A stretch of DNA of 64,000 nucleotides from Candidatus Merdivivens pullistercoris (GTDB lineage Bacteria; Bacteroidota; Bacteroidia; Bacteroidales; UBA932). Below the pieces are notes generated by a model. That model was not told the DNA's origin and searched no databases. It worked only from the letters and a program-made list of their open reading frames with translations. Position numbers and translations under genes: made by a program. The stretch is from positions 43,117 to 107,116 of the forward strand of contig JADIME010000076.1 in NCBI GenBank assembly GCA_017694935.1. Direction: 5' to 3'. This document shows, in pieces, positions 29,857-39,368 of this stretch (positions are counted from its first letter, which is position 1; every line of letters starts with the position of its first letter).

Positions 29857-30087
29857 ATGGAGATATCAAGAGAGGTGGCGTCGAGGATACAATGGATACT
29901 GAGGTCGAAAGGCATGACTCAGAGTGAACTGGCCCGTATATTGGGCAAGAACGACTCGGAGATTTCGGTATGGTTGGCAGGAAATCACAATTTTACCATA
30001 TCAACCATACGGAAAGTGGAGATGGCTTTGGGAAAGAATATCATAAAAGTGGTGGGGAGCAGGGCGGATGAAAGGAATGCAGTCTGA
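29857..30087 (+). CDS. Small HTH (XRE/Cro-like) DNA-binding protein
   Basis: RIQWILRSKGMTQSELARILGKNDSEISVWLAGNHNFTISTIRKVEMALG. Confidence 0.85.
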   Translation: MEISREVASRIQWILRSKGMTQSELARILGKNDSEISVWLAGNHNFTISTIRKVEMALGKNIIKVVGSRADERNAV

Positions 30088-30186
30088 AGTCTGCCGTACT
30101 CAGGCGCTTCGGCACTCCGGTACTTCACTACCCCGCTACTTCTGTGAGTCTTTGTTCAAGTAGCACTGGTAATTTTGAACTATTCG

Positions 30187-30519
30187 GAAAAACAGAATTT
30201 GCTGGAGCATATCGACTTAACTTGCACCGATGCGATGTATTGATTTACAGGGTTTTGTGCAAATTTAACAATTTGCGGCTGCTCCAGCAGTTTTCATGAA
30301 CAATTCCAGCCAGGCAACATGAAACATGAAACTGTGCTCTCGGCTTCTGCGATGTTTGCCTTCGGCAGAAACACTGTTCACGCCTCGGCAATGCAAGTCT
30401 GAAGGCTTGAATGCCTGCTTCGCCCGTCGTATCCGTGAGTCCGAGGCATCACGGCTCCTCCGGACGAAACATGTCAATGCAAATGAATTTGCATTGCTCT
30501 CGGCTTCTGAGTATTTTTG
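30187..30519 (+). repeat. Composite intergenic repeat upstream of radA, ending in a promoter core
   Basis: gctggagca...tgctccagc element (30201-30288) followed by ctctcggcttctgcg / ttcacgcctcggcaatgcaa / caatgcaaat-ga-atttgcattg ctctcggcttctgag TATTTTTG; same modules at 40501-41228. Confidence 0.8.
30485..30519 (+). promoter_or_regulatory. Repeat-borne Bacteroidota promoter (TTTG-N20-TATTTTTG) for radA
   Basis: -33 TTTG in aATTTGcattg, 20 nt spacer, -7 TATTTTTG at 30512-30519; ATG at 30560. Confidence 0.7.
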
Positions 30520-30559
30520 CACTTAGAAGCTTTTATTGTCCGTTTAATCGTTTTTGAAT

Positions 30560-31927
30560 ATGCCAAAAAATAAAACCGTGTGGTATTGCAAGTCTTGCGG
30601 GGCTGAAAGCCTTAAATGGATGGGGATGTGCCCTGTCTGCGGGGAGTGGAACACGATGGTGGAAGCTCCGATTCCCGCAAAAGGGGGCCGTCGGGACTTC
30701 CGTGGCGAAGTGCCCGGGGGAGGGATGTCCCCTTGCCTGCTTTCCGAAGTGGATGTGACGGGCGAACAGAGGTTTTCCCTGAATTCCCCTGAGCTGGACA
30801 GGCTTTTGGGGGGCGGGATCGTGAAAGGCTCCATAACGCTATTAGGTGGAGAACCCGGCATCGGCAAATCAACACTTGCCCTGCAGATTCCTCTTTATTG
30901 TCATGGGCTGAAGGCTTTGTTTGTCTCGGGGGAAGAGAGTGTCAGTCAGGTCAAATTGAGGGCCGGACGGCTCGGCGGAGACGGAAATTCATGTTATATT
31001 TACAGCGAAACCCTTGTCGAGAACATATTGTCACAGGCGAGCAGGCTGGAGCCTGATCTGCTGATAGTGGATTCCATACAGACCGTTTATTCGGACAATG
31101 TGGAGTCTTCGCCGGGAACGGTGGGACAGGTCAGGGAATGTGCGGCCAAGTTCCTGCGTTATGCTAAAGAAAACGGTGTTCCCGTCCTGTTGATAGGGCA
31201 TATAACGAAGGACGGGAGCATAGCCGGTCCGAAGGTGTTGGAACATATAGTGGATGTCGTATTGCAGTTCGAGGGTGACGATAGCGGGGCCTACCGCATA
31301 TTGAGGGGGATAAAGAACCGTTTCGGGGCGACTTCGGAGATAGCCGTGTACGAGATGACTTCGGGAGGGCTGAAAGAAGTCGCGAATCCGTCCGATCTGC
31401 TCATACCTATGCATGAAGAGGCTTTGAGCGGGATAGCGGTTTCCGCCATGTTGGACGGGACACGCCCGCTTCTTATCGAGACCCAGGCCCTTGTCGGCAG
31501 CGCGGCTTACGGTACGCCTCAAAGGTCGGCTACCGGCTTTGACGTGCGTCGTATGAATATGTTGCTGGCGGTCTTGGAAAAAAGGGCGGGTTTCCGCCTC
31601 GGGACAAAGGATGTTTTCCTGAATATGGCCGGCGGTCTGAGGGTAAACGACCCGGCTTGCGACCTCGCTGTGATAAGTGCGGTGCTTTCTTCGAATTTTG
31701 ACTTGCCGGTATCCTCTCATACATGTTTTTGTGGAGAGGTCGGCCTGAGCGGCGAGATACGTCCCGTGTCCCAGACAGAACGGATGATAGCCGAGGCTTC
31801 GAAGATAGGTTTTGACAGGATTTTCATATCCGGTTTTACTTCGCTTCCGGAACAATTTTCACATAAAGGGATAGAAGTGGTGAAGATTTCGGACGTCCCG
31901 CAACTATGTCGGGCGCTGTTCAAATAG
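30560..31927 (+). CDS. radA: DNA repair protein RadA
   Basis: Zn finger YCKSCGAESLKWMGMCPVCGEW; Walker A GGEPGIGKSTLAL; KNRFGATSE. Confidence 0.95.
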   Translation: MPKNKTVWYCKSCGAESLKWMGMCPVCGEWNTMVEAPIPAKGGRRDFRGEVPGGGMSPCLLSEVDVTGEQRFSLNSPELDRLLGGGIVKGSITLLGGEPGIGKSTLALQIPLYCHGLKALFVSGEESVSQVKLRAGRLGGDGNSCYIYSETLVENILSQASRLEPDLLIVDSIQTVYSDNVESSPGTVGQVRECAAKFLRYAKENGVPVLLIGHITKDGSIAGPKVLEHIVDVVLQFEGDDSGAYRILRGIKNRFGATSEIAVYEMTSGGLKEVANPSDLLIPMHEEALSGIAVSAMLDGTRPLLIETQALVGSAAYGTPQRSATGFDVRRMNMLLAVLEKRAGFRLGTKDVFLNMAGGLRVNDPACDLAVISAVLSSNFDLPVSSHTCFCGEVGLSGEIRPVSQTERMIAEASKIGFDRIFISGFTSLPEQFSHKGIEVVKISDVPQLCRALFK

Positions 31928-31985
31928 CGACTGTGCCGGCGCCGTCCAAGTGGCAGCTGTGCAGGGTTCGTTCAAATAGCGGTTA
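31911..31985 (+). repeat. Imperfect tandem repeat (~27 bp units) spanning the radA stop codon
   Basis: gcgctgttcaaatagcgactgtgccg / gcgccgtccaagtggcagctgtgcagg / gttcgttcaaatagcggttag. Confidence 0.6.
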
Positions 31986-32000
31986 GTGAGGGGTGCTTTT

Positions 32001-33491
32001 TCATTGCCCGAGCAACAGTTCCATGAGAGTCTCCAGAGTGTCTTGTACACCTGAGCTTTTCCCTGCATTGTTGTTGGACATTATTGCGAAGACTATCATG
32101 TCTTCCGGAGTGTCCCCGAGAATGTAGCCTGCATAGCATTTTACTCCGGACATGGAGCCGCTTTTGGCTCTTATCCTCGATGACTGTCCCCTGTCGGTTT
32201 CGCGCAGGACATATTTCAAGGTGCCTTCCTTTCCCGGAACCGGGAGGGATTCGATGAACGTTTTTCCGTATGGGGCCTTTGCCGTCGTTTTCAGGAACCT
32301 GCAAAGAAATGCTGGGGACATGAGGTTTTGCCTTGACAGGCCGCTGCCGTCCACCTGTTTATAACCGGCTGTTTCCAGCCCCATGCCTTTTAACAGTTTT
32401 TCGGCCGCCTTGCAGGAGGCGTCGTATGTGGCAGACCCGCTCACGGCTTTCCCTGTCATTTTAAACAGGGTTTCCGCGTAGAGATTATTGCTCTCTTTGT
32501 TTGTCTTGGAAACTATGTAGGACAATGGGGCGGAATATGTAGTAACTATATAAGTCAATGAATCGCGATCCTGGAAACCGTATGCGGCCCTTGTCGTGAA
32601 ACGGCGTGTGTCCATTGCCCCGAATGCGGAATTGATTCCGTGGGAGCCGAGGTATTTGTCGAAATGGTATGCGCAGGTCATGGCCGGATACTTGTTGGAA
32701 CACTTCTCGATGCTTGTTCCGCCGTCTATCGGGTAACTGCCTCTCAACTGGGATACCGGCTCGATTTCAGAAGCCAGCATGTACAATGAATTGCCGCTTT
32801 TCCGTCTGCCTGTAACTGCAAGGTTTTCTATTTCCATCCACGGTGTCCGGGGAAACAGCTGTTCTATGTCCGGCCTGCCTTCCGGATGCTCGGAGGGCGT
32901 TATTCGCAGGGATATGTAGTTTTCATGGAAAGAAAGCCCTGAAGCCCCTGAACCGTAGTAGGTGCCGAGGTCTCCGAGTTCCCATGAACCGGCCGCCGCC
33001 TCATCTGGAAAAAACCGGTCGTCCCCTATGACAGAGCCGGCTATGGAGTCTATCCCGGCTGCTTTTACCGCCCTGTGCCATATATTGAAAACGGAATCCT
33101 GTCTTGGCAGGGTGGATGCAAGTGTCGGGTCGGCACCTCCTACGATGTAGATGTCGCCGTGAAGGATTCCCGTGCTGTCGATATGCCCGCTGTAAGCGAT
33201 GGAGGTTTCAAACCGGAAGTCCGGCCCGAGTTCTTTCAGCGCAAGTGCGGTGGTGACCGTCTTCGTGACGGATGCCGGTATCATGGAATACGTGCTGTTC
33301 CGCTGGGCTATCGTATCGCCGCGCATGTTTACAGCAAGCATGGAGATTATGCATCCGTGCCTTTTCTCGCAGTTTTCGATTACCCGGGAGAACCTGTCTG
33401 TATCAGTTGCAGTCGCGGGAAATGCCGCGATTATTGCCGTAAAGGCAAACCATATCGATGTTTGTATGAATTTATTGCGCATAATTTTCAT
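32001..33491 (-). CDS. dacB: D-alanyl-D-alanine carboxypeptidase/endopeptidase (PBP4 family)
   Basis: SMIPASVTKTVTTALALKELG (SxxK); KESNNLYAETLFK (SxN); RAKSGSMSGVKCYAGY (KSG). N-terminus uncertain (33482-33512). Confidence 0.9.
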   Translation of the reverse strand: MKIMRNKFIQTSIWFAFTAIIAAFPATATDTDRFSRVIENCEKRHGCIISMLAVNMRGDTIAQRNSTYSMIPASVTKTVTTALALKELGPDFRFETSIAYSGHIDSTGILHGDIYIVGGADPTLASTLPRQDSVFNIWHRAVKAAGIDSIAGSVIGDDRFFPDEAAAGSWELGDLGTYYGSGASGLSFHENYISLRITPSEHPEGRPDIEQLFPRTPWMEIENLAVTGRRKSGNSLYMLASEIEPVSQLRGSYPIDGGTSIEKCSNKYPAMTCAYHFDKYLGSHGINSAFGAMDTRRFTTRAAYGFQDRDSLTYIVTTYSAPLSYIVSKTNKESNNLYAETLFKMTGKAVSGSATYDASCKAAEKLLKGMGLETAGYKQVDGSGLSRQNLMSPAFLCRFLKTTAKAPYGKTFIESLPVPGKEGTLKYVLRETDRGQSSRIRAKSGSMSGVKCYAGYILGDTPEDMIVFAIMSNNNAGKSSGVQDTLETLMELLLGQ

Positions 33492-33569
33492 TTTTTTGGA
33501 TACAGAATGCAAAAGTAGCCCATATTTTGCTTATCTTCGCAATCGGGTATGATATAAAATAGAATTATT

Positions 33570-34601
33570 ATGTCTCGTAAAGTTTTGGTGACTGGAGGAG
33601 CCGGATACATAGGCAGCCATGTGACTGTGGAGCTTATTCAGGCTGGTTACGATGTGGTAGTGGCCGACAATATGTCGAATTGCGATATGACATGTTTAGA
33701 GGGAGCAAGGAAAGTGACAGGACGGGACGACATACCTTTCTACAGGATAGATTGCTGCAATCCTGATTCGGTACGGAAGATTTTCAAAGAGCATCGGATC
33801 GATGCCTTGATACATTTTGCCGCTTTCAAGGCAGTGGGAGAGTCCGTGAACAGCCCGTTAAAGTATTACAGGAACAATCTGGACTCGTTCATGTCCGTGT
33901 TGTCGGCGGCGGCGGAGAACGGGGGCTGCAATGTTCTTTTCTCCTCATCTGCCACGGTTTATGGAGAGGCTGACAAGCAGCCTGTTACCGAACAGTCCCC
34001 GAGAAAACCGGCGACTTCCCCTTACGGTGCGACGAAGCAGATGTGCGAAGATATCCTGCAAGACACGGTAAAGGCCGGAATCGGCATAAAGGGGATGGCC
34101 TTGCGTTATTTCAACCCCGTGGGCGCGCATCCGTCGGCTTTGCTCGGCGAACTTCCTCGCGGCGTGCCGAACAATCTGATCCCGTATGTTACGCAGACCG
34201 CAATAGGCAAGAGAGAGTGTCTGAGCATTTTCGGAAACGATTACCCAACTCCGGACGGCACCTGTCTCCGGGACTTCATAGACGTTGTCGATCTTGCAAA
34301 GGCGCATGTGGCGGCTGTGGGCAGGATGATTGACGGGAAGATGAAAGAGGATTATGAAATATTCAATATAGGCACGGGACGTCCTGTGTCGGTTCTGGAA
34401 ATAGTGAAGACTTTCGAGAAGGTGAACGGGTTGAAACTGAATTACAGATTCGCCGGCAGGCGGGCTGGTGACATCATGGCTATCTGGGCCGACCCGTCAT
34501 TGGCAAACGAAGAGCTTGGCTGGAAGGCTTCGAGGTCCTTGGAAGATACATTGAAATCGGCATGGGCATGGGAACTCCATCTTGCCGGCAAAAACGAATA
34601 G
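33570..34601 (+). CDS. galE: UDP-glucose 4-epimerase
   Basis: VLVTGGAGYIGSHVTVELIQAGYDVV; SSSATVYGEADKQPVTE; YGATKQMCE (YxxxK). Confidence 0.94.
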   Translation: MSRKVLVTGGAGYIGSHVTVELIQAGYDVVVADNMSNCDMTCLEGARKVTGRDDIPFYRIDCCNPDSVRKIFKEHRIDALIHFAAFKAVGESVNSPLKYYRNNLDSFMSVLSAAAENGGCNVLFSSSATVYGEADKQPVTEQSPRKPATSPYGATKQMCEDILQDTVKAGIGIKGMALRYFNPVGAHPSALLGELPRGVPNNLIPYVTQTAIGKRECLSIFGNDYPTPDGTCLRDFIDVVDLAKAHVAAVGRMIDGKMKEDYEIFNIGTGRPVSVLEIVKTFEKVNGLKLNYRFAGRRAGDIMAIWADPSLANEELGWKASRSLEDTLKSAWAWELHLAGKNE

Positions 34602-34641
34602 ATGAAATATAGACTGTTTTTATAAATTAAAGTTGTAAGTT

Positions 34642-35154
34642 ATGGACGGAACGTATAAAATCGGAGACTTATACAGCGAGAACGGCTTGAAAGGGGTCGT
34701 TTTCGCTGTCGAACAAAATGGAGAGCACGGAAAAATCGTGTCTTTGGATGAAGCAGAACTTTCATGGTGCCGTTCCCACGAATGGGTGAAGAAGATCGAG
34801 GTAGGATGTTTTAATCAGACAGACGGGGCTGAAAACATGAAAAAGGTGACATCCTTCATGGGGTGGGAGGAAAACTACCCTGCTTTCAAATGGTGCAAGG
34901 ACAAAGGCGATGCGTGGTATCTTCCGGCCAAGGAGGAGATAGCATTGATAACTTTGAAGGAAAGGGAGGCCATAAACAGAACCCTGCTTTCCGCAGGAGG
35001 CAAGACGCTTCCCGAGTTGAATGAACCGGGCAGGTACTGGTCTTCCACCGAATACGATGCCGCTTCAGTGTGGCACGTGTATATGCGTTACGGACTTGAA
35101 TATTATACTGTCAAATATTTAACATACCGCGTCAGGGCGGTAGCAAAATTCTAA
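34642..35154 (+). CDS. DUF1566-like (WYLPAKEE / YWSSTEYD) hypothetical protein
   Basis: DAWYLPAKEEIALI; GRYWSSTEYDAASVWHVYM. Confidence 0.7.
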   Translation: MDGTYKIGDLYSENGLKGVVFAVEQNGEHGKIVSLDEAELSWCRSHEWVKKIEVGCFNQTDGAENMKKVTSFMGWEENYPAFKWCKDKGDAWYLPAKEEIALITLKEREAINRTLLSAGGKTLPELNEPGRYWSSTEYDAASVWHVYMRYGLEYYTVKYLTYRVRAVAKF

Positions 35155-35157
35155 GTT

Positions 35158-35724
35158 ATGCCAGGTTATGTTTCATCTCCGGCTATATGGAAGGACGGAG
35201 TAAAGAAAGCCTATTACGGCTTTCTCGGTTTTACCTTTTTGGATATATTGGCTGCCATATTTTCAATCATACCGGTCATAGGCTGGATATTGAATATTGT
35301 GGTTGCGGTACTTATCATAATCTGCTATGTCTATTTCCTGATAGGATTGAAAGGCATGAGATCGAGCCTTGTGAACCTTGATGACGCGGCGGCTGTAAAC
35401 AATATTTATACAGGATCCATAATAGGAATAGTCGGCGCGATTGTTTTCGCGATACCTTTGATTTCATTTGTGGGAGGGATATTGTCGATTATAGCGTATG
35501 TGATGATGCTTTTGGGCTACAACAAGATGCGCAATTCGGTAAGTCTGCCTCCGCTTGCCAAGTCCGGGGCGTTTCTGCTTTTTATCGCGATGATAGTCGA
35601 GTTGATAGCCGGTTTTCTCGGGTTTATTCCTTTTGCCGGTGCGATAATCGGCGCGATAGGCTCGGTAGCAGTCTTTATCCTCGGCCTTATGGGCTGGAAA
35701 AAGATTTCCGATTCGGAATTGTAG
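35158..35724 (+). CDS. Small polytopic membrane protein, unknown function
   Basis: Multiple hydrophobic segments; starts 3 nt after the stop of the previous gene. Confidence 0.75.
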   Translation: MPGYVSSPAIWKDGVKKAYYGFLGFTFLDILAAIFSIIPVIGWILNIVVAVLIIICYVYFLIGLKGMRSSLVNLDDAAAVNNIYTGSIIGIVGAIVFAIPLISFVGGILSIIAYVMMLLGYNKMRNSVSLPPLAKSGAFLLFIAMIVELIAGFLGFIPFAGAIIGAIGSVAVFILGLMGWKKISDSEL

Positions 35725-35727
35725 ACC

Positions 35728-36774
35728 GTGGATTATACGGTATATCAGAAGGTAACACTTTTCATCCTTGCCACCGCCACTACTTTGATAGGGGTTTTCA
35801 TGGCAGGGATGCGTATTCGCAATGTCGATGGCAATAAGGTGTTGCGTTCTTCAAGGTCAATGATGGCCGTGGCCTTTTTCTTTCTCGGTTTTCCCGCTTT
35901 CATTACCGTGCTTTTCAAGGCAGTGCCGGACTATGTAGTGTATCTTTCTTTCTGTCTGGATACAATGTCTTACAGCCTGCTTGTCCTGGCCGCATTTCAG
36001 ATAGTGTCCGGAAAACCGGTAAAAGGATGCAGGCATCTGACCGTGTCCGTCTTGACGTTGGCGGCTTTGGCCCTTTTGGTTTTCATCGTTTACATGGAAA
36101 GCAGGGTGCCTGTAGCCCTCCGGATTGTAGCGGCTTTGGCGTATGCGGCGGTTTCGGTTTATTTGGGGATAAATTTTCATGTGTCTTTCAAGTCGGGGAA
36201 TTCCCCGATACGCAGATGGGCGGCAGTGTCTTTTTATGCGACGTTGCTGATGAGTTTCTTTTCCGGGATGGTGCTGACTTCTCCGTTTTTTGCCAAAAAC
36301 CCGCTGTGTGACATAATCATTTTCCTTTATACTTTCCTGAATGTGGCTTACGCGATAGTTTTTTCCAACAGCGTATTTCAATTCAACATAGAGAAAAGGA
36401 CGAGGTCCGCTGTGTCCGAGGATGTGCTGGATGACAGGAAGGCCGCCCTCCTGAAGGAAAAATTGGACGGGTGGGTTGAGGAAAAATGCTATCTTCAGGA
36501 TGATGCGGTCGAGGACGTGGTGTCCGCGCTCGGGACGGATCTGGATTTCCTCAGGCAGTATTTCCGTGTGCGCATGCCTTCAGACTTCAGGACATGGAGG
36601 ATTTCGCTAAGGATAGAATACGCCAAGAAACTCATTAACGAAGACCCGTCGATTTCCATGAATGTCCTGTCCGGCAAGGCGGGCTTCGTGTCAAGAAGCA
36701 ATTTTTACCATTATTTTAAAAAGATAACGGGCGAAACGCCTGCGGAATACAAAGAGCGCATCCTGAATGGCTGA
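35728..36774 (+). CDS. Membrane-anchored AraC-family regulator (N-terminal multi-TM, C-terminal AraC HTH)
   Basis: GTG start; ~6-7 TM segments then FRTWRISLRIEYAKKLINEDPSISMNVLSGKAGFVSRSNFYHYFKKITGETPAEYKER. Confidence 0.85.
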   Translation: MDYTVYQKVTLFILATATTLIGVFMAGMRIRNVDGNKVLRSSRSMMAVAFFFLGFPAFITVLFKAVPDYVVYLSFCLDTMSYSLLVLAAFQIVSGKPVKGCRHLTVSVLTLAALALLVFIVYMESRVPVALRIVAALAYAAVSVYLGINFHVSFKSGNSPIRRWAAVSFYATLLMSFFSGMVLTSPFFAKNPLCDIIIFLYTFLNVAYAIVFSNSVFQFNIEKRTRSAVSEDVLDDRKAALLKEKLDGWVEEKCYLQDDAVEDVVSALGTDLDFLRQYFRVRMPSDFRTWRISLRIEYAKKLINEDPSISMNVLSGKAGFVSRSNFYHYFKKITGETPAEYKERILNG

Positions 36775-36922
36775 ATTGCAGGATTGGATTCGTAACCGGG
36801 ACGTGTTTTTATATGGCCTTGCGGAGCCTGAAACTGGTATTTTTTCACAAAACATACCACATCCGTTGTTGTTTTTGCATGTATAGGTGGGTAATTTTGC
36901 AAAAACCTTAAAATTTTATGTC

Positions 36923-38308
36923 ATGAAAATATCGTCTTTATTTGTATCGGTCATCGCTGTCGCGGCTTTGTCACTTTCGGCTTGCCAGGAAAAACCAGAA
37001 GAACCTGAACAACTGAAGGATCCCGTTCTGGAGCCTGCCTGCGATACTGTTTTCGTGCCTGCTGCCGGCGGGGATGATTATTTAATAACGTATTTATTGG
37101 AAAATCCTGTTACCGGCGGGGAGATAAATGCGGAATGCGAGTGTGAAGGAGGATGGATTTCCGATATCGATTATAATGTGCTCGGGAAAGTCTCTTTTAA
37201 AGTTGCCGTGAATGAAGAAAGGGAAAAGCGGGAAGGCAGCATAACGGTCGAATATACAGTTCCGGATGCATCGCCGCTTTCATTTACGGTTGTGGTCGTT
37301 CAGGAAGGTGCGGCTGCCGATGTGGTTTTCAATGCCGCGTTTTTCGAGGGCGACTATTATGGAACGGCAATGTCCGTGGCGCATAATTATTTCGTTACCA
37401 TATCCGACCTGGGGATGGATGAGGCCGGCTATCTGAAGAACGGCGCTACGTACTATCAGTTCGATATCTACGGAGAAGCCCCGGCAGACCCGTCGGCTCC
37501 GATGATTCCTGACGGGACATACATTTTGTCCGAATCCGGCATGTCCGATTCCGGCACATTCTCGATAGATGTGAGCTGTGTGCTGAGTATCAACGAGAAC
37601 GGCGACTATATCGGGCCGTATATGTTTACCGAGGGGACTTTCACTATCAAGAAAGAAGGTGACATTTACAATATGCATGCTGAGGTAGTCACTGATGACG
37701 GCAGGTTCCATGTAATCGAATATTCCGGTCCTATATCGTTGAGGGATCTGGGTCCTAAGGATATATGGTCAACCCTTGCAGGTGATTATGAAGCGGATCT
37801 GTCGGGCGATTACAATGCCGTGGCTAATTATTACGGAGACTTTTATGGTGCAGGTTCCTGCAACTGGATGGTAAGGATAGAGCCTGTGAGCGGTACGGGA
37901 GATGCCATACAGTTGGAACTCAATACTTCTTCGTTCGATTTTTATGATGGTATACCTTCGGGAACTTATTCTGGAAGCGATACTTACGAGGCATTGACTT
38001 TCGTGCCCGGTTATGAGGATAATCTGAATCTTTATGCAACATGGTGGTTCTGGTATGACAACAATATGCTCGGGGAAAATTACGCTCCTCTTACTGCCGG
38101 TGAAATCACTGTAATCAACCATGGCGATGGGACATATACGTTCGATTTCTTCTGTTTTGACGATTCCCCGGATTACAATCTGTTTACTGCGACATGGACT
38201 GGCGAGATGTCATTGGAGGGTTACTACGAGGGAAGCGCCAAGATGAAAGGCATGGACATGAAATCCGTGTGTACTCAAGGCCGCCCGAAAATGGCTAAAA
38301 TCCAATAA
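36923..38308 (+). CDS. Lipoprotein with BACON-like N-terminal domain
   Basis: MKISSLFVSVIAVAALSLSACQEKPEEPEQ lipobox; promoter core TAATTTTG upstream near 36891. Confidence 0.75.
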   Translation: MKISSLFVSVIAVAALSLSACQEKPEEPEQLKDPVLEPACDTVFVPAAGGDDYLITYLLENPVTGGEINAECECEGGWISDIDYNVLGKVSFKVAVNEEREKREGSITVEYTVPDASPLSFTVVVVQEGAAADVVFNAAFFEGDYYGTAMSVAHNYFVTISDLGMDEAGYLKNGATYYQFDIYGEAPADPSAPMIPDGTYILSESGMSDSGTFSIDVSCVLSINENGDYIGPYMFTEGTFTIKKEGDIYNMHAEVVTDDGRFHVIEYSGPISLRDLGPKDIWSTLAGDYEADLSGDYNAVANYYGDFYGAGSCNWMVRIEPVSGTGDAIQLELNTSSFDFYDGIPSGTYSGSDTYEALTFVPGYEDNLNLYATWWFWYDNNMLGENYAPLTAGEITVINHGDGTYTFDFFCFDDSPDYNLFTATWTGEMSLEGYYEGSAKMKGMDMKSVCTQGRPKMAKIQ

Positions 38309-38338
38309 AATTTGTTGTAAATCAATGGATTGTACTAA

Positions 38339-38390
38339 AAACAATCGTGGCCTGAGACCGTTTTAGAGAGATCCCGGGCCACAATTGTTT
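38339..38390. terminator. Likely bidirectional terminator between convergent genes
   Basis: AAACAATCGTGGCC ... GGCCACAATTGTTT long stem. Confidence 0.7.
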
Positions 38391-38450
38391 GGGTTGGAAT
38401 GATTGATAGTCAGTCCGATGTATTCTTTATTGCGTGGCTGCAACTGCAAA

Positions 38451-39197
38451 TTACATGTTCATGCCGCCGCAGCAGTGGATTACCTGCCCGCTTACGTATG
38501 AAGAAAGGTCGCTTGCCAGAAATGTGGCTACATTGGCTACGTCTTCCGGGGTGCCGCCCCTGCGGAGAGGAATCTTGCTTTCCCAGTCTTTCCTGACCGC
38601 TTCCGAGAGAGCGGCCGTCATGTCCGTGATGATGAATCCGGGTGCAATCGCATTTGCACGGATGCCTCTGGAACCCATTTCTTTTGCAATCGATTTGGCA
38701 AGTCCGATGAGACCGGCCTTGGAAGCTGAGTAGTTGCACTGTCCTGCGTTTCCGGATACTCCTACAACTGACGACATGTTTATGATGCTTCCGCCTTTCT
38801 GGCGGGCCATGATAGGAGTCACGGCATGTATGAAGTTGAACGCTGATTTGAGGTTTACATTAATGACTGCATCCCATTGGGCCTCGCTCATGCGGAGCAT
38901 CAGTCCGTCCTTGGTTATGCCTGCATTGTTCACAAGGATGTCTATTTTTCCGAATTCCTTGTGGATTTCGTCCACTACCTTGTGGGTCTCTTCAAAAGAA
39001 GCCGCATTGGATGCATATGCCTTTGCCTTTACTCCGAATGCTTCGATTTCTCTTACCGTCTGCTCGGCTGCTTCGTTTATCACGAGGTCTGTGAATGCGA
39101 TGTCAGCACCTTCGGATGCATATTTCAGCGCTATTGCTTTTCCGATTCCGCGTGCCGCTCCTGTTATCAGTGCGACTTTACCAGATAATAATCCCAT
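38451..39197 (-). CDS. fabG: 3-oxoacyl-[ACP] reductase
   Basis: GLLSGKVALITGAARGIGKAIAL; NNAGITKDGLMLRMSEAQWD; YSASKAGLIGL. Confidence 0.94.
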   Translation of the reverse strand: MGLLSGKVALITGAARGIGKAIALKYASEGADIAFTDLVINEAAEQTVREIEAFGVKAKAYASNAASFEETHKVVDEIHKEFGKIDILVNNAGITKDGLMLRMSEAQWDAVINVNLKSAFNFIHAVTPIMARQKGGSIINMSSVVGVSGNAGQCNYSASKAGLIGLAKSIAKEMGSRGIRANAIAPGFIITDMTAALSEAVRKDWESKIPLRRGGTPEDVANVATFLASDLSSYVSGQVIHCCGGMNM

Positions 39198-39368
39198 GAT
39201 TCTGAATTTTAAACATTATAATTTGCGGCAAAGTTATATATTTTTCCGTGAAAACTGCTTATTTTTGTCGGCGGTCTTTCTCCGGCGGGCGATCGGCGGG
39301 TCGGGAAACAGGCCGATTTTTTCAGAAGCTGCTTAAGATTTTTTTCTCTGTTATCCGTGAATGAAGCT

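Noticed and set aside
31031-31855. 274 aa - strand ORF opposite radA
   Set aside because: Antisense shadow of a conserved gene.
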